Source of the DNA: Flammeovirga aprica JL-4 | Lineage (GTDB): Bacteria > Bacteroidota > Bacteroidia > Cytophagales > Flammeovirgaceae | Length of the DNA stretch: 64,000 nucleotides | Direction: 5' to 3' | Assembly: GCF_012844305.1 (NCBI RefSeq) | Contig: NZ_JABANE010000018.1 | Coordinates: 38,336 to 102,335 of the forward strand | Shown here: positions 31,662 through 42,500 of the stretch, piece by piece | Layout: every line of letters begins with the position of its first letter | How positions within the stretch are numbered: the stretch's first letter is position 1 | Notes under the pieces: model-generated | Databases searched by the model: none | Seen by the model: only the letters and a program-made list of their open reading frames with translations | What the model was told of the DNA's origin: nothing | Made by a program: the position numbers and the translations under genes

Positions 31662-33560
31662 TTAAATATCATCAATTCCCAAAGCGTTGTAGCTCTCCAA
31701 AACATTTTTTTCCATTGGCAAATTCATATTAGTCACCCCTTGGTTTTTCATTGCATTCTCTTCCATTTCGAGCCACACCTTATATTGAAATTGATCTAAA
31801 ATTTTCTTTACTTCTTCTTGATACCTCTTCTCAATTTTCTTAGAAACAGAAAAGAATTTTTGCGGTACGTTACCATATTCATAAAAAGCTTCAACCTTTG
31901 ATAAATATCTTTTCTGAAGTGCTGTTCTCCATAATTTGTCATTATCAGTTGACACAAGGAAGCGTCTATACATTTGTCTCATTTCAAAATCAAGAACTTT
32001 CTTCTGGAAATAAAGTCCCATTTTCTTATCCAGATTCGTAAAACTATAAGTCATCCAATCCATTTTAGTAGGATTTTCCTGAATCTCTTTTGGAGTAGTA
32101 TAACGCATCACATCTCTTGATTTTCTTCTTAATGCTACGATCACCTCTCCTTTTTGATGTGGAGCATAAAAAGCATTTATACCTTCAGGAGCTATACCTA
32201 AAAGTTTTCCATTGCAATAAACCTCTGCAGGTTCAGACAATAAGGTTACTACTTCAATACTATCTTCTGTTCCTGGTTCAAAGTAATTGACTCCATATTT
32301 TACTTCAGGATTTGTTTTCGAGAAGTATTTAGAATGATAGGCCTTATAAGAGGTCATTAATAGCTCTCTGTTGAGACTTAAATCTTCCTGCTTTTGCCAT
32401 ATTTTTTTATAATAACGGAGTAAAATTCCATATCCAAAACCATGATGAGCCTCCGGTGCGATGTGAGAAGCTTCATCAAAATGATTCCAAGAAGATAAAT
32501 GAATCATTGCCGCATCATTTTCTATTGCATCGTTTAATAATGCACGATAAGTTGTTGTCAGTTTGAGATTTTGAGTTCTGACAAAAACATCATCCAATTT
32601 TAAACCTTTAGATTCCTCAGATTTTTCATCAATTTTCTTTTCTGAAGCTTTTAAATTCATTTGTGAACTCAAATGATCAGGGAACACATTTTGGATAAAA
32701 GGCTTTTTATTTTTATCACATACCCTCTTCATAGCTTCTACACTTCCTTCCAATGTGGTCGTTGATTTATTTTGGGAAATTGCAGGAAATACTTTTAAAA
32801 CTTCAGCATTAAACTGCTCATCTAATGGGTATTTAGTCTCAAAGACAAATGCTAATTTTGACTTTACTGTAGATGCTAAACTATCAAAAACAGCACTTAC
32901 TTCTTGCAACATTTCAGGCTGTGCTTCGAAATCTTTTTGCTTCGCTACTTTTGTTTTGTCTAAAACATCTAACGGTTCACTAGTAAAGATAACGATTTCA
33001 TTTTTTGTATTTCTCAACCACTTATCAGAGTACTTTGTATTTTGGAAAACCTGTTTCAAACGCAACTCTAGAATCTCATACATCCGTTTTTCGGACATTG
33101 ATTCAGGGTTTCTATCCAGCATCAATTCAATACTGAAATTAAAATCAAGATTCCTGTTATTCGCAGTATTTACATATTGAATTACATTGCTGATATAACG
33201 GTCAATATAATTTTTGTTTGAACTAACCGAAATTGGGAATTTGAATCCATCGATACCCATCTCTTTGGCAGTTTGAATCTCAAATTCCAAAGCATCTTCT
33301 GTCGACATAGGGTTCACCATAAAAGAAACAAGCGGCTGTTGTGTTCTATATCTCCCCTTCATCTCACTCTCTTTTTGTCCAAAGAGCGTCTCATACCTCA
33401 TTTGCTGTAAATAGGCTTTTTCAGCACTGAGGTTTAAAATCGGATTATTGAGAGCGATAACCATTTTCTTTTTAAAGAAGGGATGCTCTTCTTGTGCATA
33501 ACTTTTGTAGTGTGGTAGGACTAAAATCAGTGTTAATAATAGAGTCAAAGTAAAATTCAT
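31662..33560 (-). CDS. Secreted glycoside hydrolase family 71/99-like protein
   Basis: This 632-residue protein has a signal peptide ending HYKSYAQ. The central ~350 residues look like a TIM barrel: AKEMGIDGFKFPISVS, FNFSIELMLD, and late IHLSSWNHFDEASHIAPEAHHGFGYG, which resembles the W-N-E-S-H-P segment of GH71 alpha-1,3-glucanase-type proteins. A C-terminal beta domain (VEVVTLLSEPAEVYCNGKLLG) and a long helical tail follow. The Asp/Glu catalytic residues cannot be assigned with confidence. Convergent with the sulfatase gene. A relative of GH99 is the main alternative. Confidence 0.55.
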   Translation of the reverse strand: MNFTLTLLLTLILVLPHYKSYAQEEHPFFKKKMVIALNNPILNLSAEKAYLQQMRYETLFGQKESEMKGRYRTQQPLVSFMVNPMSTEDALEFEIQTAKEMGIDGFKFPISVSSNKNYIDRYISNVIQYVNTANNRNLDFNFSIELMLDRNPESMSEKRMYEILELRLKQVFQNTKYSDKWLRNTKNEIVIFTSEPLDVLDKTKVAKQKDFEAQPEMLQEVSAVFDSLASTVKSKLAFVFETKYPLDEQFNAEVLKVFPAISQNKSTTTLEGSVEAMKRVCDKNKKPFIQNVFPDHLSSQMNLKASEKKIDEKSEESKGLKLDDVFVRTQNLKLTTTYRALLNDAIENDAAMIHLSSWNHFDEASHIAPEAHHGFGYGILLRYYKKIWQKQEDLSLNRELLMTSYKAYHSKYFSKTNPEVKYGVNYFEPGTEDSIEVVTLLSEPAEVYCNGKLLGIAPEGINAFYAPHQKGEVIVALRRKSRDVMRYTTPKEIQENPTKMDWMTYSFTNLDKKMGLYFQKKVLDFEMRQMYRRFLVSTDNDKLWRTALQKRYLSKVEAFYEYGNVPQKFFSVSKKIEKRYQEEVKKILDQFQYKVWLEMEENAMKNQGVTNMNLPMEKNVLESYNALGIDDI

Positions 33561-33825
33561 TTCTTTTTGCTTTTAATTATAAGTAATAAATACACTTGTT
33601 AAAATTAAGTTATTACCCCTTCACCCAATCTTTTGAGTTTATAGATGAGTAAGAATGGAATAACTAACTATTGAAAATGTACAACGTTGAAAAAATATAA
33701 ATAGGAACTATAATGAACAGATATTGATTTCGATAGATTTGATTCATCATTATAGGACACATGTTGTTTTTTATTGTTGGTATAAGATAATCACTAATAC
33801 GATTCTGCAGTAAAACTAATTGTAC

Positions 33826-33860
33826 AAGACAGTCACTCTAAAAAGATGAATGACTGTCTT
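33826..33860. terminator. Strong hairpin in spacer
   Basis: AAGACAGTCA and TGACTGTCTT form a perfect 10-bp stem with a 15-base loop. It lies between an upstream minus-strand start and a downstream minus-strand stop. Its T run is short, so terminator function is uncertain. Confidence 0.4.
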
Positions 33861-33885
33861 TTAAGGACTAGAATAGATGAAATAA

Positions 33886-33927
33886 GTTAAAATACCGTGC
33901 ACCATGACTGAAAATCATGGGTCTACG
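33886..33927. repeat. REP-like hairpin repeat, copy 1
   Basis: AAAATACCGTGCACCATGAC leads into a palindrome CCATGA-N6-TCATGG and then GTCTAC. The same leader and palindrome occur at 37463-37507. It lies 9 bases beyond the SGNH gene stop. Confidence 0.6.
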
Positions 33928-33935
33928 AATTACCC

Positions 33936-34865
33936 TTAAGATCTATTCACGACCTCTAATATTTTAGCTTCGATTTTCTCGGCTATTTTTCCAAAATATT
34001 CACTTGTTGGATGAATTTCGTCTTTCCAACCTGAGGTTTCAATAACAGTTCCTCTTAAGTCCACATGATGAACATTCTCATAGTTACTGACAAGCTCAAT
34101 CTGCATGTCATTGAACTTATCAAAAAGGTGATGAATAATATCTGCCTGCAAACTTTCATCTGTTATTCCTCTATCAGCTAACGGTTTGCCAAGCCACCTT
34201 TGACCACGTGGAATACAATAATCATAACCATGACAAATGATTTGAGTGTTTGGAGATGCTGCAATAACATTGTCAAAGATAGTTTTGTAAAGCACTTTCA
34301 TCTCACGAAAAAACTGCTCGCCTTCATCATTAAGGTAATCATCTGCGGGTCTTGAACCAAGGTAAGTTTTTACAATGGTGCCCACTCGATTATTACCAGC
34401 AAGATCATTACCTCCACCACTCATAAGGAAAATATCTGGCTGTATTGCCCTTACCGCTTTAAGATACTCTTCTTCTGCAAAAATATTGGAGAGCCAATCA
34501 CCACCGTAGCCTAAACTATAAATACCAAATTGATCATTTTCCCATAAATGATCGATAACGTCTTCTAAGAAGATAGGATATTGAAACCATGAGTCTCCCT
34601 CACTCACAATTTGAATTCCATTGAACCCATTTTCCATCTTCTCATTATAACGTTTTCTTCTGATTCGCCTTGATCTTTTATTTAAATACCCCAAAACAAA
34701 AGTATCTGCTGAGGAAAGGTTTAAAATATTATTAGGATTTACCTTATATGAAACATTAAATGCTTCAGATTTAGAATCATCTTCTAAGAGATATTGTTCC
34801 AATTCACTATCCTCTAGATCAAGGTCATTAATTTTTTCAATTAACTGAGCTTTAGATATTTGCAT
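33936..34865 (-). CDS. SGNH/GDSL-family hydrolase
   Basis: This 309-residue protein has no signal peptide. A helical N-terminal ~80 residues precede the hydrolase domain. SGNH blocks are visible: GDSW (nucleophile Ser92), the block II Gly in YSLGYGGDWL, GGND in SGGGNDLAGN and the C-terminal DEIHPT with the Asp-x-x-His pair. It is therefore an esterase/lipase-type hydrolase, probably cytosolic. The substrate is unknown. It is monocistronic by spacing (300 bases either side). Confidence 0.85.
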   Translation of the reverse strand: MQISKAQLIEKINDLDLEDSELEQYLLEDDSKSEAFNVSYKVNPNNILNLSSADTFVLGYLNKRSRRIRRKRYNEKMENGFNGIQIVSEGDSWFQYPIFLEDVIDHLWENDQFGIYSLGYGGDWLSNIFAEEEYLKAVRAIQPDIFLMSGGGNDLAGNNRVGTIVKTYLGSRPADDYLNDEGEQFFREMKVLYKTIFDNVIAASPNTQIICHGYDYCIPRGQRWLGKPLADRGITDESLQADIIHHLFDKFNDMQIELVSNYENVHHVDLRGTVIETSGWKDEIHPTSEYFGKIAEKIEAKILEVVNRS

Positions 34866-35163
34866 GGTTGACTTGTTGGTTTGTGTGTTTAAAAAAAATG
34901 GTTGCTTTCTTTAAGAAAAAATATAATAGATTGATTATTAGCTATTGACACTTACAATCTAAGCATTATTGACTAGTAATTCAAATATTATTATTTCATT
35001 TTTTAAGAAAAAACACACTATTGAAATACTACAGCTTTTATCACATTTAAAAAATAATATTTTAACAATGCAAATTATACTTATAGATTATCCTACAAAC
35101 TCTTTTTAAGATTAGACAAACATCTGAATATATTCTAAAAGTCAAATAAGAACCAATATTGTA

Positions 35164-36021
35164 TTATTCACTGATAAAGTAACCCCGCGTAATATGATCA
35201 ATAATCAGAACTTTATCTTTAAAGAAATACATTCCCACTCTCAACTGACTTGATTTACGAATATCAACTGCAACTTCGTTAAATACAATTTCTCCTACTT
35301 TTACAGATGGTATTATTCCAATTTGCTCCGTTATGTTCTGACTCCCACCAATTGTATAAATTTCTCTTTCATTTTCTTTAAATTCATATTGATTTAAAAG
35401 CTGATCAGCCAACGGATGATTTGTAGGGATGTTTATTCCATTAGATGATGAACCTAAATCAATCACGGCTTTATACTCTTTACCTTCAATGTTCAACATC
35501 ACATAGGGAATTCCCTCTTCTCTTATGATTTCAATCTTTTGAAAGCCTTCCACTGAGAAGCCTTTACTTGCTAATTCAATTTGCTGATTAGGATAATCAA
35601 TTTTCCAATTGGCTTTATTGATAATAGATTGACCAATAATACCTCCAAAATCAGAAATCTGTTCTTTTAAACCTTTCAGGTCTCCATTCCAAGCAGCGGT
35701 TTGATTAAACTCCACCTCTCCTATTTTAATAGATTCTGTAATTTCACTTCCCAGCTTTGCTTTTTGGTTGGATGCTCCTCCCACATTAGAGGTTTTACCT
35801 TGGGGTGAATTTCTTTGAATGAGATTTAACTGTGCACCTGTGTCAAAAAGCATGTTTTTGGGTTGACCATCAATTTCTACCGGGAGTAAAATAAGATTTT
35901 TGACTGTTGTGAAAGATAGTTTTTCATGAAATGAAACAGGGTTAACCTCTCCTTTTTTCTGGTATTTTGTAATTGAACATGAAAAAAGTAATGCTAAAAA
36001 TAAGTAAGAAGTGTGTTTCAT
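35164..36021 (-). CDS. Retropepsin-like aspartyl protease lipoprotein
   Basis: This 285-residue protein has lipobox LLFSC (Cys15). Two homologous halves each carry an aspartyl-protease-type motif: FDTGAQ (Asp60-Thr-Gly) and IDLGSSS (Asp188-Leu-Gly). The first is a canonical DTG; the second is a DLG variant. GGIIGQSII matches the conserved late strand of the first half. Proteins of this class (aspartyl protease / clan AA) in Bacteroidota are surface or periplasmic lipoproteins of unknown substrate. Whether the DLG half supports catalysis is uncertain. Confidence 0.8.
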   Translation of the reverse strand: MKHTSYLFLALLFSCSITKYQKKGEVNPVSFHEKLSFTTVKNLILLPVEIDGQPKNMLFDTGAQLNLIQRNSPQGKTSNVGGASNQKAKLGSEITESIKIGEVEFNQTAAWNGDLKGLKEQISDFGGIIGQSIINKANWKIDYPNQQIELASKGFSVEGFQKIEIIREEGIPYVMLNIEGKEYKAVIDLGSSSNGINIPTNHPLADQLLNQYEFKENEREIYTIGGSQNITEQIGIIPSVKVGEIVFNEVAVDIRKSSQLRVGMYFFKDKVLIIDHITRGYFISE

Positions 36022-36105
36022 TGAATTGGATTATAGGTGATGTAAATTCCGAAGCTCAATAATACAAAAAATATTTCTGAAGAGTAGTAATACAATCCAT
36101 CACTT

Positions 36106-37383
36106 TCAAAAATTCATTCTGTTCAATTTTCTCAATCGTTGAGGGTAGAATACAAACTGAATGAAATTGAATTCAATAAACTGAAGGCTTAATGATTTCT
36201 GTTGACGTTCTAATTCCAATAAAGGAAAATATCTTAGGTTAGTACGTAAAATCCACCAATCCCCTTTTACACTAGGACGAATATCCCAACCGAAAACGAT
36301 ATTTGGTGTAAATGTAGATAATTGTTGAGGAGGTTGTGGAACGCCGTTGTTATTTTCTGTAAGGTGAATGTCTTCATAACTGACTCCCAAGCCTACGTAA
36401 GGTACAAAGCCATGATAATCCACCAAAAACTTATACGCTTCAAAATTAAAACCCTTTCTATTGATGTTTAGATCCAATTCATAGGCACTCCTTTTCTGCG
36501 TCATTTGACGATATGAGACTGCAGTGATCAAGTCCAGTTTTGTAAAATGATATCCTATGGCAATGTCAGCAAATATTCCGGGAAAAGCCTTATTATCTAA
36601 AAAGGGATAGAGATCGGTAACATAACTTGATGATGCTGTTGGGAAAGCAGAGGATGGACCGATAGCTAAAAATAATCCCCATTTATTAGAAACTCCAAAT
36701 TCTTTATTGAGTTGTTTATTGGATTCTCGACTAGCACTTTTAGTAGTTTCTATCATATAGTTCAAACCAATCTGAAAAGTCTGTGAAGGGAATTGGTCTA
36801 CACTTTTTACCGTACGTGAGAGGTAAGTATCAAAAGATGGATTTAATACTCGGCTGTATTCCATTGTGAAATAAAATTTAGGTAACTGAATCCCCAAACC
36901 AATATCAAAAACAGATTTTACTTGAGTATAACCGTACTTTTGTCCATTGATGTCTTCCTGTTTATATCTAAATGGTGAAAATTTATAGCCTAAATAAGGA
37001 CGAATTGTTCTTTCTTTTGATGCAAAAGGATATACTCGCAATCCTGTAAACGTTCCAAAGCGATAGGAATTTTCAATTTCATCTTGCCCCATTTTGATAG
37101 AGGCAGTATTGATAGAAATATAAAAATCAGCATAACCCCAAAAGTGTGTCGCACCTATATTTATAGCAGGAGACATAAATCCACTTTTTGTAAAGGATTG
37201 TATACTTCCATTTCCCTCGGTATCGAGGTAACTGCCATTAGGAACATTCGGAACGATATAATTACTCACACCAAAATAAGCTTTGGCAAATTGATGTCTT
37301 CTCTCCCAGTCTTGGGCTTTAGTTTTTATGGAGATAAGTAAGAGGATAAAAAGAAAACAATAGTTAAGTTTTTTCAATAGCAT
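36106..37383 (-). CDS. Outer-membrane beta-barrel protein
   Basis: The ATG at 37383 gives 425 residues with a signal peptide (MLLKKLNYCFLFILLLISIKTKAQ). The rest consists of alternating strands such as GLRVYPFASKERTIRPYLGY, FDIGLGIQLPKFYFTMEY and VFGWDIRPSVKGDWWILRTN, in a pattern repeated in two halves, and the protein ends with Phe. An outer-membrane barrel is likely. No partner is evident; the downstream retropepsin-like lipoprotein is 84 bases away on the same strand and may be co-transcribed. An in-frame start at 37434 lies before the signal and was not used. Confidence 0.65.
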   Translation of the reverse strand: MLLKKLNYCFLFILLLISIKTKAQDWERRHQFAKAYFGVSNYIVPNVPNGSYLDTEGNGSIQSFTKSGFMSPAINIGATHFWGYADFYISINTASIKMGQDEIENSYRFGTFTGLRVYPFASKERTIRPYLGYKFSPFRYKQEDINGQKYGYTQVKSVFDIGLGIQLPKFYFTMEYSRVLNPSFDTYLSRTVKSVDQFPSQTFQIGLNYMIETTKSASRESNKQLNKEFGVSNKWGLFLAIGPSSAFPTASSSYVTDLYPFLDNKAFPGIFADIAIGYHFTKLDLITAVSYRQMTQKRSAYELDLNINRKGFNFEAYKFLVDYHGFVPYVGLGVSYEDIHLTENNNGVPQPPQQLSTFTPNIVFGWDIRPSVKGDWWILRTNLRYFPLLELERQQKSLSLQFIEFNFIQFVFYPQRLRKLNRMNF

Positions 37384-37462
37384 AAAGAAAGAGTTAAGTG
37401 TAATTGAAAATAAAACTTTCTTTATTTGAATCAAAACACATAAGTATTAAGACAAAAAAAAT

Positions 37463-37507
37463 GGTTAAAATACCGTGCACCATGACTAGAAGTCATGGGC
37501 TTATGGG
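37463..37507. repeat. REP-like hairpin repeat, copy 2
   Basis: The same leader AAAATACCGTGCACCATGAC as at 33886 is followed by the palindrome CCATGACT-N4-AGTCATGG and then GCTTATGGG. Confidence 0.6.
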
Positions 37508-37615
37508 AAGCTGTCCTATATTTCAGCTGTCATTATTAACTTGATATGTCTCAAAGATTTACAGTCTTACTCTATTTAAATTCGAATAAGTCAGATATTG
37601 TAAAATGAGTTATCT

Positions 37616-37655
37616 CCCCAAAAGCCCATAATTTCAATTATGGGTCTACAAAACA
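37616..37655. repeat. REP-like hairpin repeat, copy 3 (related variant)
   Basis: CCCATAATT-N2-AATTATGGG is followed by TCTACAAAACACC; the GGGTCTAC tail matches copy 1. It lies 108 bases from copy 2, as in paired REP arrangements. Confidence 0.5.
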
Positions 37656-37683
37656 CCTGTTTTCATTTGTCCTAGTACAAATA

Positions 37684-37711
37684 AAAAAAAGAACCACCAA
37701 AGAGGTGATTC
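37684..37711 (-). terminator. Terminator of the SusC-SusD operon
   Basis: On the minus strand GAATCACC pairs with GGTGGTTC across a 5-base loop and is followed by eight T. It lies 65 bases beyond the SusD stop. Confidence 0.75.
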
Positions 37712-37776
37712 CTTTAATTTAAACTTTAAGTTCCAATTCAATATTGCGTAACTGAATTGAAATCTAATCTATACTA

Positions 37777-39516
37777 CTACTTTTCAATAGTTCTATAATT
37801 GTCAAATGCTTTTGTATTCCACCAAAGCGTTTTTCCATACATTGTGTTGGTGATTCCTTCCATTGCAGGAGCTAAATTCGCTCCATTGGTAGTTTGTTCC
37901 GAAATTGCATAAGGGAAACGGTATGGAAGGCCTAAACCTTTGTATTGTGTACCACCTCTTACAAAAGTAAGCTGTGGGAAATTAGTACGGCGAACTTCAG
38001 TAAATGCTTCAGGACCATTTGTGAAAATGGAAATAAATTTCTGCTCCGCAATTAACTGTGCCGTATTCCCTGCATTCCAAGCTACCGCCTCTGTTTCCAA
38101 TGTTCTTTTGTAATGATCTTCTAAGTTGGCCAATGAAATTTCAATATCAGTACCATCAGATTCTGTTACCACTTTTTCTGAGAAAGTAGTGCTACCATTT
38201 TGGGCAACAAATTCTGCAGTTCTGATACCATATTGATCAGCCAATTTATATTGTCTTTCAAAAGAAGCGTGAATACCTCTTTCATAAGCCGACTGAGCAT
38301 CACCTGCACTTCCTACGTTTAATACTGCAGCTGCTTCAGCTCTGATAAATTCTAATTCAGAATAAGACATCACATGTGAAACACTGTTTGCTGTTCCTCT
38401 GTACAATACACCAATTCTTGAAATATCAGCAATTCTGAAATCCTCCTCTTTTGGTTTTCCGTTTTCGATACCTTCATATTTAATATCTGCAGTATTTCCT
38501 GTAGAATCAAACATTGCAATAGAATTTGGTGTTGGCGTTGCGAAGATATACATACGCGTATCTTTTCTTTGCTTCATCATGTCAACCATTGTATACGAGA
38601 TAGCATGATCATCACGTGAATCACGAACATAGTTTTCAAAGAAAGGGTGCTCGTAAGGTTGAGTACCTGCATACGTAAGCATTGCATCGTCTTCAATCGA
38701 AGTGAAAACTGGATATTTTGCTGGATTACTGAAGATCAAATCCAAACCACTTGCCGCTGTTGAAGGATCCACTTTTGAAATATGGATATATAATCTTGCT
38801 GCCAACGAGTTCGCAAACTTTTGCCATTTTGTAGCATCTCCACCGTAAATCATATCTGATTGTGGCTCTACATTTCCACCGTGAGAAAGTAATTCATTGG
38901 CTTCTGACAAACGGTTAAAGAAGTCGTCATAGATGTCCTTTTGGGCATCATATTTTGGCTGAGTAATCGTTGATTCATACCCTAATGCTACTGTTTTTAA
39001 AGCTTCTGAATAAGGAATATCTCCCCAAACATCAGTCATTACAGAGAAAAGATAAGTACGAACTACTAACATTGCACCTTCCATTGCTTCAGCATCTGCA
39101 ATCGCTTTCACATCTTGATTCCCTTCTGCTTGTAATGCCTCTTTCAATTGACGAATTTTCATCAATGCCAGCTCTAAATCATACAATGAAGCCGTACCGT
39201 TTGATGATGAACCTGCATACATATACTTCCAGTATAAGTCGATTACATTGGATCTGTATTCATAGTAGTCTTCATCGATGTATTGGATTTTACCAAAATG
39301 CTGTGCCCAAAGACCGCTTCCTGTCATATTGAAATCTTCAGCTTGCACTCCATAAACACCTCCAATTCTGGAGAAAGTGGCATTGGCAAATAAATTACCT
39401 GGATTTACATCTGTAGGATAGTTAGGGTTGGTCTGCATATCTTCAAAGTTTTTGAAACATGAAGTCATCCCCAAGGTCATCAAAATTGATGCGATATATA
39501 TAATTGATTTTATCAT
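37777..39516 (-). CDS. SusD/RagB-family nutrient-binding lipoprotein
   Basis: This 579-residue protein has lipobox GMTSC (Cys20). It is predominantly helical, with the SusD-like features NPNYPTDVNPGNLFANA, a DVWGDIPYSEAL segment, FANSLAARLYIHIS and a C-terminal EVRRTNFP-LTF region leading to RFPYA. The DVWGDIPYSEAL and RRTNFP motifs fit the SusD-like group 2 (PF12771 type). It forms the lid that binds substrate over the SusC channel. It begins 64 bases after the SusC stop, in one operon with its own terminator. Substrate class is not evident; this subgroup is not restricted to glycans. Confidence 0.9.
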   Translation of the reverse strand: MIKSIIYIASILMTLGMTSCFKNFEDMQTNPNYPTDVNPGNLFANATFSRIGGVYGVQAEDFNMTGSGLWAQHFGKIQYIDEDYYEYRSNVIDLYWKYMYAGSSSNGTASLYDLELALMKIRQLKEALQAEGNQDVKAIADAEAMEGAMLVVRTYLFSVMTDVWGDIPYSEALKTVALGYESTITQPKYDAQKDIYDDFFNRLSEANELLSHGGNVEPQSDMIYGGDATKWQKFANSLAARLYIHISKVDPSTAASGLDLIFSNPAKYPVFTSIEDDAMLTYAGTQPYEHPFFENYVRDSRDDHAISYTMVDMMKQRKDTRMYIFATPTPNSIAMFDSTGNTADIKYEGIENGKPKEEDFRIADISRIGVLYRGTANSVSHVMSYSELEFIRAEAAAVLNVGSAGDAQSAYERGIHASFERQYKLADQYGIRTAEFVAQNGSTTFSEKVVTESDGTDIEISLANLEDHYKRTLETEAVAWNAGNTAQLIAEQKFISIFTNGPEAFTEVRRTNFPQLTFVRGGTQYKGLGLPYRFPYAISEQTTNGANLAPAMEGITNTMYGKTLWWNTKAFDNYRTIEK

Positions 39517-39580
39517 TCTTCTTCAAATTTAGGTTGAGAGAAATTTCTCCCAACTTTTTAATAATTCACTTGCTCAGAAA

Positions 39581-42500
39581 TTAGAATTTCATTTTGATGT
39601 CGAAACCAAAACTTTGTGGTGATGGCAACTGACCAAATTCAAAACCTTGACCGTCTAAGCTAGAACCGAAGCCCGCTTGTGGATCAATGTTCGGAGCGTT
39701 TTTATGAATCATCCAAAGGTTATTACCTACAAATGCTACGCTCATCCCTTGAATACCATATTTCTTAGTGAAAGTAGATGGAATGTTATAAGCGATTGAC
39801 AATTCAGCCAATTTCACATAAGTAGCATCGTATAAAAATTCTTCATGAATTCCGTAAAGTGACTGGTAGTAATCTTGAGAAGAAACTACAATTGTATTCG
39901 GATTACCGTCTACACCTACACCATTAGTTACTCTCCCAGCTTCACGATTTACAGCTGTTACATCGAGTACACCTGCATATTGGCCAAACATGTTAGTCAC
40001 AGAGAAGATATCACCTCCAACAGAAATATCAATCAATGCTGATAATGTGAAGTTCTTGTAAGAAACCGAGTTGCGGATACCACCTCTCCAATCCGGGTTG
40101 ATAGAACCTAACTTCACTTTCTCTTCTGTTTTCATTGGGAAACCATTTTCATCAACCATTACATTACCTGCATCATCACGTTGGTAAGCATAACCATAAA
40201 ATGTTCCTAACTCTTCACCCGGACGAGCCTCTGTTGTTAAGCCCCAGTATTCACCTAATACAAATGAATCTACACCTTCTGCAAGCTCAACTACTTCGTT
40301 TTTGTTTTTTGAGAAATTGAATGATACATCCCAAGTTACCTCATCAGTCTGTACAGGAGTGGCAAATACCATTAATTCAAAACCTTTGTTATCGATTTGA
40401 CCTGCATTGATATAAGAATATCTATAACCTGATGCTGCTGAAACGTCTGCTGGAACAATTTGATCGTAAGTTGCTTTTTCATAATAAGCTACTTCAAATC
40501 CTAAACGGTTATTGAAGAATCCCATATCCAAACCAACTTCCCATGATTGTGTTCTTTCTGATCTTAAATCAGGATTGGCTTGAGTAGTTTCATATTTAAA
40601 CATCGGGTAACCATTATATGGCAATCCACTTGTGTAAACGTTCATTGTATTGTAAGGATCTGTATCGTTACCTACTTCGGCCCATCCACCTCTAATTTTA
40701 CCTTGAGAGATCCATGAAGGCAAATCAATATGCTCTGAGAATACATAAGATAGGTTGATTGATGGATACATAAACGAGTTGTTTTGTACCGGTAATGTAG
40801 AAGACCAATCATTACGTAATGTTACATCGGCAAATAAATAATCTCTGAAACCAACCGAAGCTGTACCGTATAATGAGTTGATGATTTTCTCTTCAAAGTA
40901 AGTCTGTGATTCCACTTGACCAGTTGCATTGGCTGGTGTATAAACGCCCGGTGAAGCTAAACCAAAGGCTTCCATAGAGTTTGATTTATACACTCTGTAC
41001 ATGTTGTTTCCTCCAAAGTTGGCATTCACATTCCAGTCTGAACCAAAATCTTTTGAGAACGAGAACAAGAAATCAAAGTTGGTCTCATTTACAAAGTAGT
41101 TGGATTCATAGAAACCACCATCAGGGTCATTGATCGAGTACATTGCTGATTTCGATAAACGATTTTCTGTATACAAATCAGTACCACCTTTCACTTTGAA
41201 GTTTAAGTAATCTGTAATGTTCCATTTCAATGAAGCATAGCCATTTACACGGTCTCTTAACTGTGAGTTTGTGTTCTCATTCAAGATCCAATACGGGTTA
41301 TCATGGTAGTTGTAGTTCCAGTTGTAAGGCGTTCCATCTGCCTTTTTGTAGTCTTTCAGCATATTTGTATCTACCTGACGACCAAACCATACAAACTGTT
41401 GCATGACGTTATTTTCACCGTAACCTTGCTGAGGCAAGTTATCTGAAGATCTTCTTGAATACGTAATTTTAGTATCTAATTGTAATTTTTCATTGATTTT
41501 ATGACCAAAGTTTAATGAAGCCGAATAGTTCTCCAAACCTGTGTTTGGCACCATACCCTCTTGATCTGAGTACATCATAGAGAAACGAACATTTGACTTA
41601 TCCGTAGCATTTTGGATGGATAAATTCGTTGTTGAAATATGTCCTGTTTCAAAGAAATCTTCCACATTATTAGGATTCGATACCCACGGCACTGGCTCTC
41701 CATTAGAGTAGAACTGAGGAATGCTTGTACCTTGATCTAATTTAGGACCCCATGATTCATCTACTCCATCATAAGTACCACCATTTTTACCATCTGAAAA
41801 TGAGAATTGACCATTTAAACCTTGACCGTATTCGTTTTGGTAATTTGGTAAAACCAATGGCTTTTGGAACGTAGTAGTGTTGGAAAGTGTAACACCCAAT
41901 CCTTTTGATCCTTTACCTGATTTTGTAGTGATTACGATAGCACCATTTTGTGCTCTTGAACCATATAAAGCGGCTGCGTTTGGACCTTTCAATACTGACA
42001 TTGACTCAATATCGTCTGGGTTGATATCATTGATTGGTGAACCAAAGTCAGTGCCACCACTTGATGTGTTTCCTGAATTATAAGTGTTATCAATCGGTAC
42101 TCCATCAATTACAAATAACGGTTGGTTGTTACCTGTCAATGAAGAGTTACCACGAATAGTAATACGAGAAGATGCACCAGGAGCTCCAGATGATGTATTG
42201 ACTTGAACACCTGCCACTTTACCATTCAAGTTATTCAATACACCATTGTCTGCTCCTTTCAAATCATCACCTTTTACTTCTGAAACAGAATAACCCAGTG
42301 ATTTTTTATCTTTTTCAATACCTAATGCGGTAACTACCACTTCTTCAAGCTGTTCCACATCTTCTTCCATGGTAAAATCAATTACTGATTTTGTACCAAT
42401 TTCAGCATTCTGTGTTTTATAGCCAATCAATCTGACTACTAAAACCCCACCTGAAGCAGAAGTTGTTACCGAATAATTTCCTTCAAAGTCTGAAACAGAA

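Larger units (their letters stand above)
33561..33935. other. Intergenic region with two hairpins
   Basis: No gene is seen. A 10-bp stem AAGACAGTCA/TGACTGTCTT spans 33826-33860, and a REP-like hairpin lies at 33886-33927; both are annotated separately. Confidence 0.6.
37384..37776. other. Spacer with REP-like hairpins and a terminator
   Basis: The ~390 bases between the SusD gene 3' end and the barrel gene start hold two REP-like hairpins (37463-37507 and 37616-37655) and the SusCD terminator. I see no gene. Confidence 0.6.

Noticed and set aside
32755..33180. 141-codon frame antisense to the GH71-like gene
   Set aside because: It overlaps a gene with a signal peptide and conserved barrel motifs; nothing supports the antisense frame.
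38970..39332. 120-codon frame antisense to the SusD gene
   Set aside because: The Leu/His-rich translation is a by-product of the SusD codons, with no independent signals.
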